From Treponema sp. (GTDB taxonomy: Bacteria; Spirochaetota; Spirochaetia; Treponematales; Treponemataceae): a DNA stretch of 64,000 nucleotides. The DNA lies in NCBI GenBank assembly GCA_016296655.1, contig JAEDIW010000008.1, positions 1 to 64,000 on the forward strand, given 5' to 3'. Under the pieces are notes generated by a model that was not told where the DNA came from, made no database searches, and saw nothing but the letters and a program-made list of their open reading frames with translations. This document shows positions 28,053 through 35,675 of this stretch, piece after piece. The position numbers were made by a program, and so were the translations under genes. Positions within the stretch are counted from its first letter, which is position 1. Each line of letters opens with the position of its first letter.

Positions 28053-29357
28053 ATGAATTTTTCAAGTCCTTTTGTAATTATATTTCTGGCAGGAACGATT
28101 TTAAATTTTCTGTTGGATAATTTTCTGGAATTCATCGACTTTAAAAACAGAAAAAACAATGGTCAAAAAATTCCACAGGAACTGGAAGGCTCTGTCAAGC
28201 CTGAAACACTTGCAAAAACCTGCCTCTACGAAGATGCACAATACAAATTATGGATTCCTGAAAATATCCTGCGAACTTTACTTTCTCTGGTGCTTATATG
28301 TTCAGGATTCTACTTTTGGCTTTTAAATTTTATAAACAGCAGTATTACACAGAATTCTTTCCTGATTTTAATGCTTTTTACGATTTTTGCTTCAATTCCA
28401 GGAATTATTTTGAACTTGCCGTTTGAACTTTACCATGAATTTGTCCTTGAAAAAAAGTTTGGATTTTCAACGATGACATTCAAACTTTGGATTCTGGATG
28501 CCATAAAAGAATTCATTGTAAACATGCTCCTTATCGCTGCCCTTTTTGCGATTATGTCAGTAATATTCAATAAATTTGAAAATTCATGGTGGCTTTTCAT
28601 AGGCATTGCATACATTTCATTTTCACTGATTATTTCCATTATTTTTCCGCTATTTATAGCACCGCTGTTCAACAAATTTTCGCCTCTGGAAGAAGGTGAA
28701 CTTAAAGAACGACTTGAGAAACTTCTGCAAAAATGCGGTTTTAAAAGCAGCGGTCTTTTTGTAATGGATGCTTCAAAGCGCAGTAAACATTCAAATGCAT
28801 ATTTTACAGGATTTGGCAAAAGCAAACGCGTTGTACTTTTCGACACTCTCATTGCCCAGCTTACCCCAGCAGAAATTGAATCAGTTCTGGGACATGAACT
28901 TGGACATTTCAAAAAACATCATATAATAAAACGGCTGTGCGCCATGATTCCTGTTATTATTGCAATGTTGTATGCTGCGTTTGCTCTGAGCAGGTTACCG
29001 GCTGTATTTGAAGCCTTTGGTTTCGATTTTTCTGCAGGAAACTGGGGAGCAGTACCACAATTTGCAGGACTTTTCCTTCTTGGCATTATTTTTGGCGGCT
29101 ACGGAATTTTCTTTGGAGCAGTAAACAATTATTTTTCACGCAAAGATGAATTTGAAGCAGATGCATTTGCAAAAGATATCTGCGGTACAGGTCAGAATCT
29201 GGCAACATCTCTTATAAAATTAAATACTGAAAACATGAGCGAAATTTCAGTCCCGGCAATTTATTCACTCTTCAACTACAACCATCCGCCGCTACTTGAA
29301 CGGTTGCGCGCATTGAATTTTCAGGCAGAAAAATCAATAAACCAGGAAACGCTGTAG
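28053..29357 (+). CDS. M48 family metallopeptidase (Ste24/CAAX protease-like)
   Basis: 434 residues. Integral membrane zinc protease: several transmembrane segments at the N-terminal half, then the zinc-binding HELGHFKKHH (about residue 284) and the third ligand within DEFEADAFAKDI. The N-terminal half has LPFELYHEFVLEKKFGFST, typical of the Ste24-like subgroup. In bacteria such proteins serve membrane-protein quality control; a prenylated substrate is not expected. Shine-Dalgarno GGAAGG. Confidence 0.92.
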   Translation: MNFSSPFVIIFLAGTILNFLLDNFLEFIDFKNRKNNGQKIPQELEGSVKPETLAKTCLYEDAQYKLWIPENILRTLLSLVLICSGFYFWLLNFINSSITQNSFLILMLFTIFASIPGIILNLPFELYHEFVLEKKFGFSTMTFKLWILDAIKEFIVNMLLIAALFAIMSVIFNKFENSWWLFIGIAYISFSLIISIIFPLFIAPLFNKFSPLEEGELKERLEKLLQKCGFKSSGLFVMDASKRSKHSNAYFTGFGKSKRVVLFDTLIAQLTPAEIESVLGHELGHFKKHHIIKRLCAMIPVIIAMLYAAFALSRLPAVFEAFGFDFSAGNWGAVPQFAGLFLLGIIFGGYGIFFGAVNNYFSRKDEFEADAFAKDICGTGQNLATSLIKLNTENMSEISVPAIYSLFNYNHPPLLERLRALNFQAEKSINQETL

Positions 29358-29398
29358 CATGATCTTCCTTGCCATTTGCAGAGGATTAAAACCTCAGC

Positions 29399-29503
29399 AA
29401 AAAAAAGCCTAGGTAAACTACGGCACATTATGTATCTGCATACCGTTGCTGTATTCCTACTCTGGCGGGGTTTTGCAGTACACAATTGCATAGCACCTAG
29501 GCA
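29399..29503 (-). ncRNA. ffs: Signal recognition particle RNA, small bacterial type
   Basis: About 97 bases on the complement of 29407-29502, starting GCCTAGGTGCTATGC and ending with the complementary CCTAGGC followed by eight T, so the closing stem doubles as terminator. The domain IV core is visible: CCCCGCCAGAGTA, GGAA tetraloop, TACAGCAACGG, the Ffh-binding loop pattern of the 4.5S RNA. The Alu domain of the long Bacillus type is absent. It starts only about six bases after tRNA-Ser, so the two are very likely one transcript cut by tRNA processing enzymes. Confidence 0.85.
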
Positions 29504-29508
29504 TAATG

Positions 29509-29595
29509 CGGAAAGGGGGGGATTCGAACCCCCGGTACCTTTTCAGGTACGCACGCCTTCCAAGCGTGGACCTTAAACCACTCGGACACCTTTCC
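29509..29595 (-). tRNA. tRNA-Ser (GGA)
   Basis: 87-base class II tRNA on the complement: acceptor GGAAAGG with CCTTTCC, anticodon loop TTGGAAG (anticodon GGA), long variable arm GTACCT...AGGTAC, T-loop TTCGAAT. No encoded CCA. Upstream TTGATT-17-TATATT may be its promoter. Followed directly by the SRP RNA. Confidence 0.96.
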
Positions 29596-29707
29596 AAGTG
29601 TGTTGAATATTCTATAATATAATCTAAATTTATGCAATAATCAAAACAGCCTGCAGCTCCAATGGCAAAATCCATAGTGCTAAGATTCTACAGGCTGCAA
29701 AAATAAC

Positions 29708-29736
29708 TCGACATAAAATAAATTATTCAATACATT
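29708..29736 (+). promoter_or_regulatory. Promoter of the first MATE gene
   Basis: TCGACA (29708-29713), exactly 17 bases, TACATT (29731-29736), then six bases to the ATG at 29743. This predicts a leaderless mRNA; no Shine-Dalgarno is present. Confidence 0.6.
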
Positions 29737-29742
29737 AAAAGT

Positions 29743-31101
29743 ATGTCATTTTTGAAAAATAGTTCTGAATCTAAAAAGTTTTATAAATCACTTTTTCATG
29801 TTGTTGGCCCGCTCGCCATTCAAAACCTGATTTCTGCAGCTGTTGGTACAGCAGACGTTGTCATGCTCGGTTATGTAAATCAGACAGCAATTGCGGCAAC
29901 CTCACTGGCAGGAAACATTCAGTTTCTTCTCTTCATGGTTACAACAGGGCTTTCATCTGGGCTTGTAATGTTGGCCGCACAATACTGGGGCAAACAGGAT
30001 ACGCTTTCAATTCAAACTCTGCATGGAATAGCCCTCAGAATATCTGCCGCCTTTGGTCTTGTTTTTGCAGGAGCAGCCATATTTACCCCTGAACTTTTGA
30101 TGAAAATTTTTACAGAAGAAGTGCAGTTAATCGAAGCAGGCTCAAAATACCTGCGAATTACAGGCATCTCCTACCTGTTTTTTGCAGTTTCCCAGATTTT
30201 TCAGGCAGCATTCAAGAGCATTGAACGGGTAAAAATAGTCACTGTAATTACTACTACAGCCCTGCTTCTGAACATCTTTTTAAATGCAGTCTTTATTTTC
30301 GGCTTATTTTCTGCACCAAAACTTGGCATTGCAGGAGTTGCCCTTGCAACAACCATTTCAAGAACGATTGAACTTTTCATGTGCCTTGCTTATGCCAAAA
30401 CTCAAAACGACATAAAATTTTCACTTTCAAACGTTTTAAAATTCAACAGGGTACTGACTTTTGATTTTATAAAATTTTCCCTGCCAGCTTTAGGCAACGA
30501 ACTAGTCTGGGGTTCGGCTTTTTCAATGTACTCTGTAATTTTAGGACATCTTGGCGAAGACATAGTTGCCGCAAATTCTGTTGTAAATGTTCTGCGCCAG
30601 CTATGTTCAGTCCTTGCCTTTGGCATGGCATACGGCGGAGCAATTGTATTAGGCAAAACAATTGGAAGCGGAAATCTTGAACTTGCTGAACGGGATGCTT
30701 CACGCCTCGTACGCAGTACAATTCTTGCAGGATTTTGTGCAAGCATTTTTTTGATTCTTTTTAAGCCTATACTACCACTTTTTGCACAACTTTCACCAGC
30801 AGCATCGCATTTTAGGGATATGCTGGTTTACATAAACAGCCTTTCTGTTTTTGGAGCAGCTGTAAACACAGTTTTAATTTGCGGTGTTTTCCGCTCCGGT
30901 GGAGATTCAAAATTCGGCTTTATTCTGGATTCTATTATAATGTGGCTTGTTTCCGTTCCGATTGGACTTTTCGCAGCTTTCGTACTCAAATTGCCACCAC
31001 TGTGGGTTTACTTTATACTTTATCTGGATGAATTTGAAAAAATGCCGGCAGCGGTAATCCATTACCTAAAAAAAACATGGCTAAAAAATATAACCAGATG
31101 A
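29743..31101 (+). CDS. MATE family efflux transporter
   Basis: 452 residues with twelve predicted transmembrane segments. It matches the MATE/NorM family: VVGPLAIQNLISAAVGTADVVMLG near the start, SGLVMLAAQYWGKQD, FKSIERVKIV, and in the second half GNELVWGSAFSMYSVILGHLGED, FGMAYGGAIVLGKTIGSGN, and CGVFRSGGDSKFGF. Probably exports cationic or amphipathic compounds with sodium or protons; the substrate is unknown. The start lacks a ribosome site and the promoter places transcription start at the ATG. Confidence 0.93.
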   Translation: MSFLKNSSESKKFYKSLFHVVGPLAIQNLISAAVGTADVVMLGYVNQTAIAATSLAGNIQFLLFMVTTGLSSGLVMLAAQYWGKQDTLSIQTLHGIALRISAAFGLVFAGAAIFTPELLMKIFTEEVQLIEAGSKYLRITGISYLFFAVSQIFQAAFKSIERVKIVTVITTTALLLNIFLNAVFIFGLFSAPKLGIAGVALATTISRTIELFMCLAYAKTQNDIKFSLSNVLKFNRVLTFDFIKFSLPALGNELVWGSAFSMYSVILGHLGEDIVAANSVVNVLRQLCSVLAFGMAYGGAIVLGKTIGSGNLELAERDASRLVRSTILAGFCASIFLILFKPILPLFAQLSPAASHFRDMLVYINSLSVFGAAVNTVLICGVFRSGGDSKFGFILDSIIMWLVSVPIGLFAAFVLKLPPLWVYFILYLDEFEKMPAAVIHYLKKTWLKNITR

Positions 31102-31124
31102 TTTTTTTTTGGGGCATACTATTC

Positions 31125-31226
31125 AGCAACGGACGTTCCGCAGTTCCCCTACGGTCAGTCTGTGCTGTCGCCCTTACAGGCTCCTTAACGCACAGACCGC
31201 TGCGCGCTGCTCCATGTCCGGCCAGG
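31125..31226 (+). repeat. Structured intergenic repeat, family I, copy D
   Basis: AGCAA, stem 1 CGGAC (31130-31134), GTTCC, stem 2 GCAG (31140-31143), inner hairpin GTCTGTGC/GCACAGAC, stem 2 CTGC (31207-31210), TCCAT, stem 1 GTCCG (31216-31220), GCCAGG. It lies 3' of the MATE gene. The 350-base gap 31102-31452 consists of this repeat, a family II hairpin and the promoter of the next gene. Confidence 0.75.
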
Positions 31227-31262
31227 TGCAGTTGATAAAGCTTCCGTCCATCTGCTCCCCAT

Positions 31263-31309
31263 ACGGCGAGGTGAAGGCACGCTATCGCTTAAAGCCTTGA
31301 CCTCGCCGT
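31263..31309 (+). repeat. Family II hairpin repeat
   Basis: ACGGCGAGGT (31263-31272) with ACCTCGCCGT (31300-31309), inner AAGGC/GCCTT, loop ACGCTATCGCTTAAA, followed by a T-rich stretch. Same loop and inner stem as the tandem copies at 34177-34320. As RNA it would be a strong hairpin and possibly a terminator for the upstream MATE gene. Confidence 0.75.
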
Positions 31310-31344
31310 TTTAAATTTTTTATTAAACCTTGAATAAAAATTAT

Positions 31345-31370
31345 TATAATATGACATACTGTTGTCATAT
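31345..31370 (+). promoter_or_regulatory. -10 box overlapped by a perfect palindrome
   Basis: TATAAT (31345-31350) overlaps ATATGACA-N6-TGTCATAT (31349-31356 and 31363-31370), an 8-bp perfect dyad covering the -10 and start region. A repressor operator for the ClbS/DfsB-like gene about 85 bases downstream is inferred. Confidence 0.55.
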
Positions 31371-31452
31371 AAGGCAATTTATACTGGGCACATCAGCAAC
31401 TTACAAAAAATAAATGCTGAAAAATACAGCATAGCGGGAGTGTAATGAAGCA

Positions 31453-32007
31453 ATGCCAAGACCAACAACAAAACAAACTTTGCTGGAAAAAGCACAGACA
31501 ACTTTTCAAAAATTAATTGAAGCTGTTGAAAACATGACTGACTGTCAGCTGAAAACCCCATTCGACTTTTCAGATAACCCCAGCTTAAAAGAAGCCCACT
31601 GGAGCAGGGATAAAAATGTACGCGACATCATGATTCACCTTTATGAATGGCACCAGCTTATGCTGACATTCGTAAAAAACAACAACTGCGGTACTGGAAT
31701 CTCAACTGAAAAAAACTCTCCATTTCTCCCTCAAGGCTACACATGGAAAACTTACGGCCAGATGAATGTCATGTTCTGGAACAAACATCAGACAACAAGC
31801 CTGGATGATGCAAAGAAAATGCTTCAGCAAAGTCATTCTGAAGTACTAGAAAAGATAAAAGAGTTTTCAGATGAACAACTTTTTACAAAGAAGTACTATT
31901 CGTGGACAGGAACAACAAATTTGGGCAGCTATTTTATCAGTTCAACAGCCAGCCATTATGAATGGGCCATAAAAAAACTGAAACTTCACTGCAAAAAAGT
32001 AAAATAA
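31453..32007 (+). CDS. ClbS/DfsB-family protein
   Basis: 184 residues, a single four-helix-bundle domain (DinB-like superfamily). It matches the ClbS/DfsB pattern: MPRPTTKQTLLEKAQTTFQK at the start, WSRDKNVRDIMIHLYEWHQL, and LPQGYTWKTYGQMNVMFW. ClbS itself protects colibactin producers from their toxin; most relatives are uncharacterised, and there is no polyketide cluster here. A GGGAG lies about 15 bases upstream. The next gene begins 17 bases after its stop. Confidence 0.82.
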   Translation: MPRPTTKQTLLEKAQTTFQKLIEAVENMTDCQLKTPFDFSDNPSLKEAHWSRDKNVRDIMIHLYEWHQLMLTFVKNNNCGTGISTEKNSPFLPQGYTWKTYGQMNVMFWNKHQTTSLDDAKKMLQQSHSEVLEKIKEFSDEQLFTKKYYSWTGTTNLGSYFISSTASHYEWAIKKLKLHCKKVK

Positions 32008-32024
32008 AGTCAGGCAATGAAAAA

Positions 32025-32891
32025 ATGCATTTTGTAACGGCAAAATCAATTCTTACAGGCAGTAACGGTCTCAACATTTACCGAGGGTGTACACATGGAT
32101 GCATTTACTGCGATTCTCGCAGCGACTGCTACCACAACCCAAAGCCTTTTGAAGATATTGAAATAAAACAGAATGCCGTTGAACTTCTGGAATGTGCATT
32201 AAAGAGAAAACGTACAAAATGCATGATAGGAACGGGTGCAATGAGCGATCCGTACATGCCAGTTGAAAAAGACCTGAACCTTACAAGGCAGTGCCTCCAG
32301 GTTATTTCAAAACACGGCTTTGGGGCGACAGTCCTCACGAAATCTGACTTAGTTCTACGCGATTTAAATCTTTTTAAAGAAATAAACAACAAATCAAAAG
32401 CCGTTCTGCAGATGACACTCACAACCTTTGACGATACCCTGTGCCAGAAAATAGAACCCAACGTATGTCCAACAAGCCGCCGTGTTCAAGTTTTAAAAGA
32501 ATTTGAAAAAGAAGGCATTCCCTGCATAGTATGGTTATGTCCTTTTCTTCCTGGAATAAACAATACGATTGAGAATCTTGCAGGACTTCTGGACTATTGC
32601 AGACAGGTAAATGTAAAGGGGATTTTGAATTTCGGCATAGGTCTTACCCTCCGTAACGGCAACCGGGAATATTTTTACAAGCAGCTCGACAAATCTTTTC
32701 CAGGTAAAAAACAGCAGTTCCAGAAAATATTCGGAAACTCATACATAGTAAACAGCTCCAACAACAACGAACTAATGGAATATTTTACCAATTTTTGCAA
32801 AGCAAACAAAATTCTGTACACGCCGCAGCAATGCTTCAGCTACCTGAACCATTACCCTGCTCGCTCTTCTCAACTGCAATTTAAATTTTAA
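32025..32891 (+). CDS. Radical SAM protein, SPL (spore photoproduct lyase-like) family
   Basis: 288 residues from the ATG at 32025. The 4Fe-4S motif Cx3Cx2C is seen in RGCTHGCIYCDSRSDCY (about residues 23-30). Other family stretches: GTGAMSDPYMPVE, TRQCLQVISKHGFGATVLTKSDLVLRD, and CPFLPGINNTIENL. Domain-of-unknown role; such Rv2578c/SplB-like proteins are common in Firmicutes and spirochaetes without sporulation. Likely co-transcribed with the ClbS-like gene. Confidence 0.85.
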   Translation: MHFVTAKSILTGSNGLNIYRGCTHGCIYCDSRSDCYHNPKPFEDIEIKQNAVELLECALKRKRTKCMIGTGAMSDPYMPVEKDLNLTRQCLQVISKHGFGATVLTKSDLVLRDLNLFKEINNKSKAVLQMTLTTFDDTLCQKIEPNVCPTSRRVQVLKEFEKEGIPCIVWLCPFLPGINNTIENLAGLLDYCRQVNVKGILNFGIGLTLRNGNREYFYKQLDKSFPGKKQQFQKIFGNSYIVNSSNNNELMEYFTNFCKANKILYTPQQCFSYLNHYPARSSQLQFKF

Positions 32892-32935
32892 ACAAAATCT
32901 GGTAAATCATATTTGTAATATCTACACAAAGCCTG

Positions 32936-33023
32936 AAAAAAAGAGCTGTCCAAAAACTCTATATGAAACCTCATCCTTTACAAAAGGCTTTAGGAGCATA
33001 TAAAATACATATTAGACAGCTCT
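32936..33023 (-). other. Candidate structured transcript end / small RNA
   Basis: AGAGCTGTC (32942-32950) pairs with GACAGCTCT (33015-33023) around 64 bases that contain a small hairpin CCTTT/AAAGG. On the minus strand it ends in a run of seven T. It could be a terminator with a long loop or a small RNA. A second dyad, AAAATTCCTA/TAGGAATTTT (33060-33069 and 33112-33121), lies next to it. No coding frame is seen in 32892-33196. Confidence 0.4.
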
Positions 33024-33159
33024 AAATTCAAACATCAAAAAAGTAATCTTATCGTTTTAAAAATTCCTAAAAAAAGGATTTTCAGCGTGTACAGCTGATT
33101 TACAGCATGGGTAGGAATTTTCTAAAAAAGTCGAAGCAATAAAATAAAATTCAGACATA

Positions 33160-33194
33160 AAAAAAGCCCATCAGCAAATAAATGCGATGGACTT
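33160..33194 (-). terminator. Terminator of the Ser-Ser-Arg tRNA cluster
   Basis: On the minus strand AAGTCCATC and GATGGGCTT form a 9-bp stem (one G-T), followed by a T-run (complement of about 33159-33165). It begins three bases past tRNA-Arg. Confidence 0.85.
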
Positions 33195-33196
33195 CG

Positions 33197-33271
33197 TGAG
33201 ACTGACACGATTCGAACGTGCGACCCCCACCTCCGCAGGGTGGTGCTCTAATCCAGCTGAGCTACAATCTC
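33197..33271 (-). tRNA. tRNA-Arg (GCG)
   Basis: 75-base cloverleaf on the complement: acceptor GAGATTG with CAGTCTC (one T-G), D-arm AGCTCAGCTGGATTAGAGC, anticodon stem CCACC/GGTGG with loop CTGCGGA, so anticodon GCG reading CGC/CGU. Most bacteria use ACG (deaminated to ICG by TadA) for this box, so G34 is unusual. No encoded CCA. Confidence 0.93.
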
Positions 33272-33299
33272 ATACTTACTGGATATAACAGTAGAGTTT

Positions 33300-33384
33300 C
33301 GGAAGCGACAGGAGTTGAACCTGCCCACCCCTTACGGAAGTGACGGATTAGCAATCCGTTGTATTACCGCTCTACCACGCTTCC
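33300..33384 (-). tRNA. tRNA-Ser (GCT)
   Basis: 85-base class II tRNA on the complement: acceptor GGAAGCG/CGCTTCC, anticodon stem ACGGA/TCCGT with loop TTGCTAA (anticodon GCT), long variable arm, T-loop TTCAACT. Middle gene of the three-tRNA cluster. Confidence 0.95.
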
Positions 33385-33393
33385 AGTTTTAAT

Positions 33394-33479
33394 CGGAGCG
33401 AGAGGGATTCGAACCCCCGGACCCGTGAAGATCAACGGTTTTCAAGACCGCCCCAGTACGACCGCTTTGGTATCGCTCC
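33394..33479 (-). tRNA. tRNA-Ser (TGA)
   Basis: 86-base class II tRNA on the complement: acceptor GGAGCGA/TCGCTCC, anticodon loop CTTGAAA (anticodon TGA), long variable arm, T-loop TTCGAAT. First gene of the cluster, 16 bases after the predicted transcript start region. Confidence 0.95.
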
Positions 33480-33494
33480 AAAAGATGTATACTG

Positions 33495-33524
33495 AATATA
33501 TACGATTTACACATAATTTGTCAA
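33495..33524 (-). promoter_or_regulatory. Promoter of the tRNA-Ser/Ser/Arg cluster
   Basis: Complement TTGACA (33519-33524), 18-base spacer, TATATT (33495-33500), within 20 bases of tRNA-Ser (TGA). Confidence 0.75.
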
Positions 33525-33570
33525 GTGTATAATAAAAAAATATTTTTTTTATAACTGATAATTATCTGAT

Positions 33571-33601
33571 AAAAAAAACACCGTCTGAAAATCAAACGGT
33601 G
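33571..33601 (-). terminator. Terminator of the DUF1667 gene
   Basis: On the minus strand CACCGTTTGA and TCAGACGGTG form a 10-bp stem with a 3-base loop (33579-33601), followed by a run of T (complement of 33571-33578). About 90 bases past the stop of the gene at 33692. Confidence 0.8.
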
Positions 33602-33691
33602 CAAAGGGGGAATATTAAAATTTATGGAAATGAATCAAATCACCTTAAAAACAAAAGCCTTTTTAAGTACATCTGATTAAATGCCATAGAT

Positions 33692-34045
33692 TTACAGTTT
33701 TTCTATAGCTCTGGCAGCAACAAAATCAACAGAAGTTCCACAAATATTTGTTACAATTTTCTGTCCAAGCTGAACAGGAGCTGGAACAACAAGATTGTCC
33801 AGCGTTTTCATAGCCTCGAACATCAGTTTTTTGGAAATTGTCGAATTTGTTTTTACAGGACAGCGCACATAGGCTCCTCCGCTAACGGCAACTGTACTTG
33901 TAATTACACGCTGAGGATCTTGAACTTCCTGTTTGCCATAAACTTCGCCTCGTTTGCATTTCTGGCCTGTAACTGCAAAACCGTTTTCTTCATCAACACT
34001 CAAATGACAACCATTCGGGCAACAGATGCAAATTATATTTTTCAT
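33692..34045 (-). CDS. DUF1667 domain protein (third gene of the GlpA-like flavoprotein set)
   Basis: 117 residues from the ATG at 34045 (GGGAGA upstream). Cysteine-rich N-terminus CICCPNGCHLSV then GQKCKRGEVYGKQEV, and RVITSTVAVSGGAYVRCPVKT, the DUF1667 pattern. In many anaerobes this protein is encoded directly after two FAD oxidoreductases resembling glycerol-3-phosphate dehydrogenase and is thought to act with them, perhaps carrying an iron-sulfur centre. Here it is separated from its partners by 355 bases filled with tandem repeats. Confidence 0.85.
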   Translation of the reverse strand: MKNIICICCPNGCHLSVDEENGFAVTGQKCKRGEVYGKQEVQDPQRVITSTVAVSGGAYVRCPVKTNSTISKKLMFEAMKTLDNLVVPAPVQLGQKIVTNICGTSVDFVAARAIEKL

Positions 34046-34176
34046 TTTTTCTCCCATAAAAGTCAATAAGGAAGCAGAATGGAAACTTAGTTGCCAGAAC
34101 AGCTTCCGATTTGACTTCTAAGCACAATCCCAATGCAATAACTCGCTACAAGTTTCCAGCAGAATGTGCTGTTAAT

Positions 34177-34345
34177 ACGTCGAGTCAAGGCACGCTAACG
34201 CTTAAAGCCTTGACTTCGCCGTTTTGAGGGGTTGTACTACCCCCTCAATACGACCGGTCAAGGCACGCTTCGCTCAAGGCCTTGACTCGCTCGTTTTCAG
34301 GGGTTGTATTAACCCCTCAATAATAAAGTTTGCGACGCAAACTTT
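34177..34345. repeat. Tandem family II repeats plus hairpin in the flavoprotein operon
   Basis: Two units of about 72 bases. Each has GTCAAGGC and GCCTTGAC (34184-34191/34207-34214 and 34257-34264/34279-34286), a CGTTTT block, and a GAGGGG/CCCCTC-type hairpin around GTTGTA. They are followed by AAAGTTTGC-gac-GCAAACTTT (34325-34345), a 9-bp hairpin that could terminate the flavoprotein transcript. An AT-rich dyad GATAAAAAT/ATTTTTATC follows at about 34360-34390. The whole stretch 34046-34400 has no gene. Confidence 0.7.
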
Positions 34346-34400
34346 GTGTAGATTTATGCAGATAAAAATCACTTGTAAGCAATTTTTATCATGCCCCTGT

Positions 34401-35675
34401 CTATGCTTTTACAGGTTCAACACTGACCGTAAGCTGTCCACTTACATCAGAAAGCATTGCAGGTGTAAGATCAATACGTTCCATTTCTCCAGGAGCCAGA
34501 TGCATACGTTTTACAGAATAAATTTCTCTATCGCCTGACTTTACTGTTATAAGTGCAGCTTCCTTGTGGACAGAACGAACCCTGAAATAAACTCCAACTT
34601 TTCCCTCAAAAGAATTTTTACGAATTTTTTGAGGGACTGTGTAGCCAACATCATTACCGTTTACAAGCTCAACAACATCGTCGCTATCATCATCTTTTCT
34701 TCCATTCAGAACAAATTCAGCTGCACCTCGGCCAGCAATCTGTCCTTCTTCTGTAACAAAATCAACAAGATCATGCACATGAACTGCATTTCCACATGCA
34801 AAAACACCTGGAAGAGAAGTTTCCCGATTTTCAAATACAACAGCTCCTTTCGTGCGCATATCCATAGAAATTTCTGCTTTTTGAGTAAGTTCATTTTCTG
34901 GAATAAGCCCTACACTTAAAAGAATCGTATCTACATCAAATTCCATTTCAGTTCCAGGAATCGGCTTGCGGTTTTCATCCAGTTTCATTACAACCGCCTT
35001 TTCAACCCGTTTATCACCCTTGATATCAACAATTGAATGGCCAAGGTATAATGGGATGTTAAAATCTTCCAGACACTGGACGATATTGCGCGTAAGGCCT
35101 CCCGAATATGGCATGATTTCAACACAGGCAAGGACTTTTGCACCTTCAAGTGTCATACGGCGTGCCATTATAAGACCAATATCTCCAGAACCAAGAATAA
35201 GTACACGCTTGCCAACCATAAAACCTTCACAGTTTAAAAGCCGTTGTGCAGTTCCTGCCGTAAAAATTCCTGCAGGTCTTGTTCCTGGAGTTCCTATTGC
35301 ACCACGAGTCCTTTCACGGCATCCCATAGCAAGAACAATAGATTTTGCATCATAAATACAGTAACCATCCTGAGTATTTACAGTATGCACCTGACGTTCC
35401 TGAGTAATTTCAAGAACCATTGTATCAAGCTTTATTTCTATGCCTGTATTTTTTACCATTTCTACAAAACGACCGGCATATTCAGGACCTGTCAGTTCCT
35501 CTTTAAAATAATGCAAACCAAAACCATTATGTATACACTGCATCAAAATTCCGCCAGCTTCTTTTGCACGTTCAACGACAAGAATCTTTCTAAGTCCTTT
35601 ATTCCATGCTTCAAGTGCAGCAGACAATCCGGCTGGGCCTGCCCCAATAACAATCAGTTCATACAATGCGTTCAT
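34401..35675 (-). CDS. FAD-dependent oxidoreductase (second gene of GlpA-like set)
   Basis: 424 residues. Pyridine-nucleotide disulfide oxidoreductase fold: FAD dinucleotide motif VIGAGPAGLSAALEA at residues about 9-23, second Rossmann motif LILGSGDIGLIMARRM near residue 160, and a C-terminal FAD motif GVFACGNAVHVHDLVD. Start ATG overlaps the TGA stop of the gene before (ATGA), so the two are translationally coupled. Likely passes electrons with the GlpA-like protein and the DUF1667 protein. Substrate inferred as glycerol 3-phosphate or a related hydroxy compound. Confidence 0.88.
   Translation of the reverse strand: MNALYELIVIGAGPAGLSAALEAWNKGLRKILVVERAKEAGGILMQCIHNGFGLHYFKEELTGPEYAGRFVEMVKNTGIEIKLDTMVLEITQERQVHTVNTQDGYCIYDAKSIVLAMGCRERTRGAIGTPGTRPAGIFTAGTAQRLLNCEGFMVGKRVLILGSGDIGLIMARRMTLEGAKVLACVEIMPYSGGLTRNIVQCLEDFNIPLYLGHSIVDIKGDKRVEKAVVMKLDENRKPIPGTEMEFDVDTILLSVGLIPENELTQKAEISMDMRTKGAVVFENRETSLPGVFACGNAVHVHDLVDFVTEEGQIAGRGAAEFVLNGRKDDDSDDVVELVNGNDVGYTVPQKIRKNSFEGKVGVYFRVRSVHKEAALITVKSGDREIYSVKRMHLAPGEMERIDLTPAMLSDVSGQLTVSVEPVKA

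Noticed and set aside
31453..32007. Colibactin-type gene cluster
   Set aside because: Only the ClbS/DfsB-like protein is present; no polyketide or peptide synthase genes are near.
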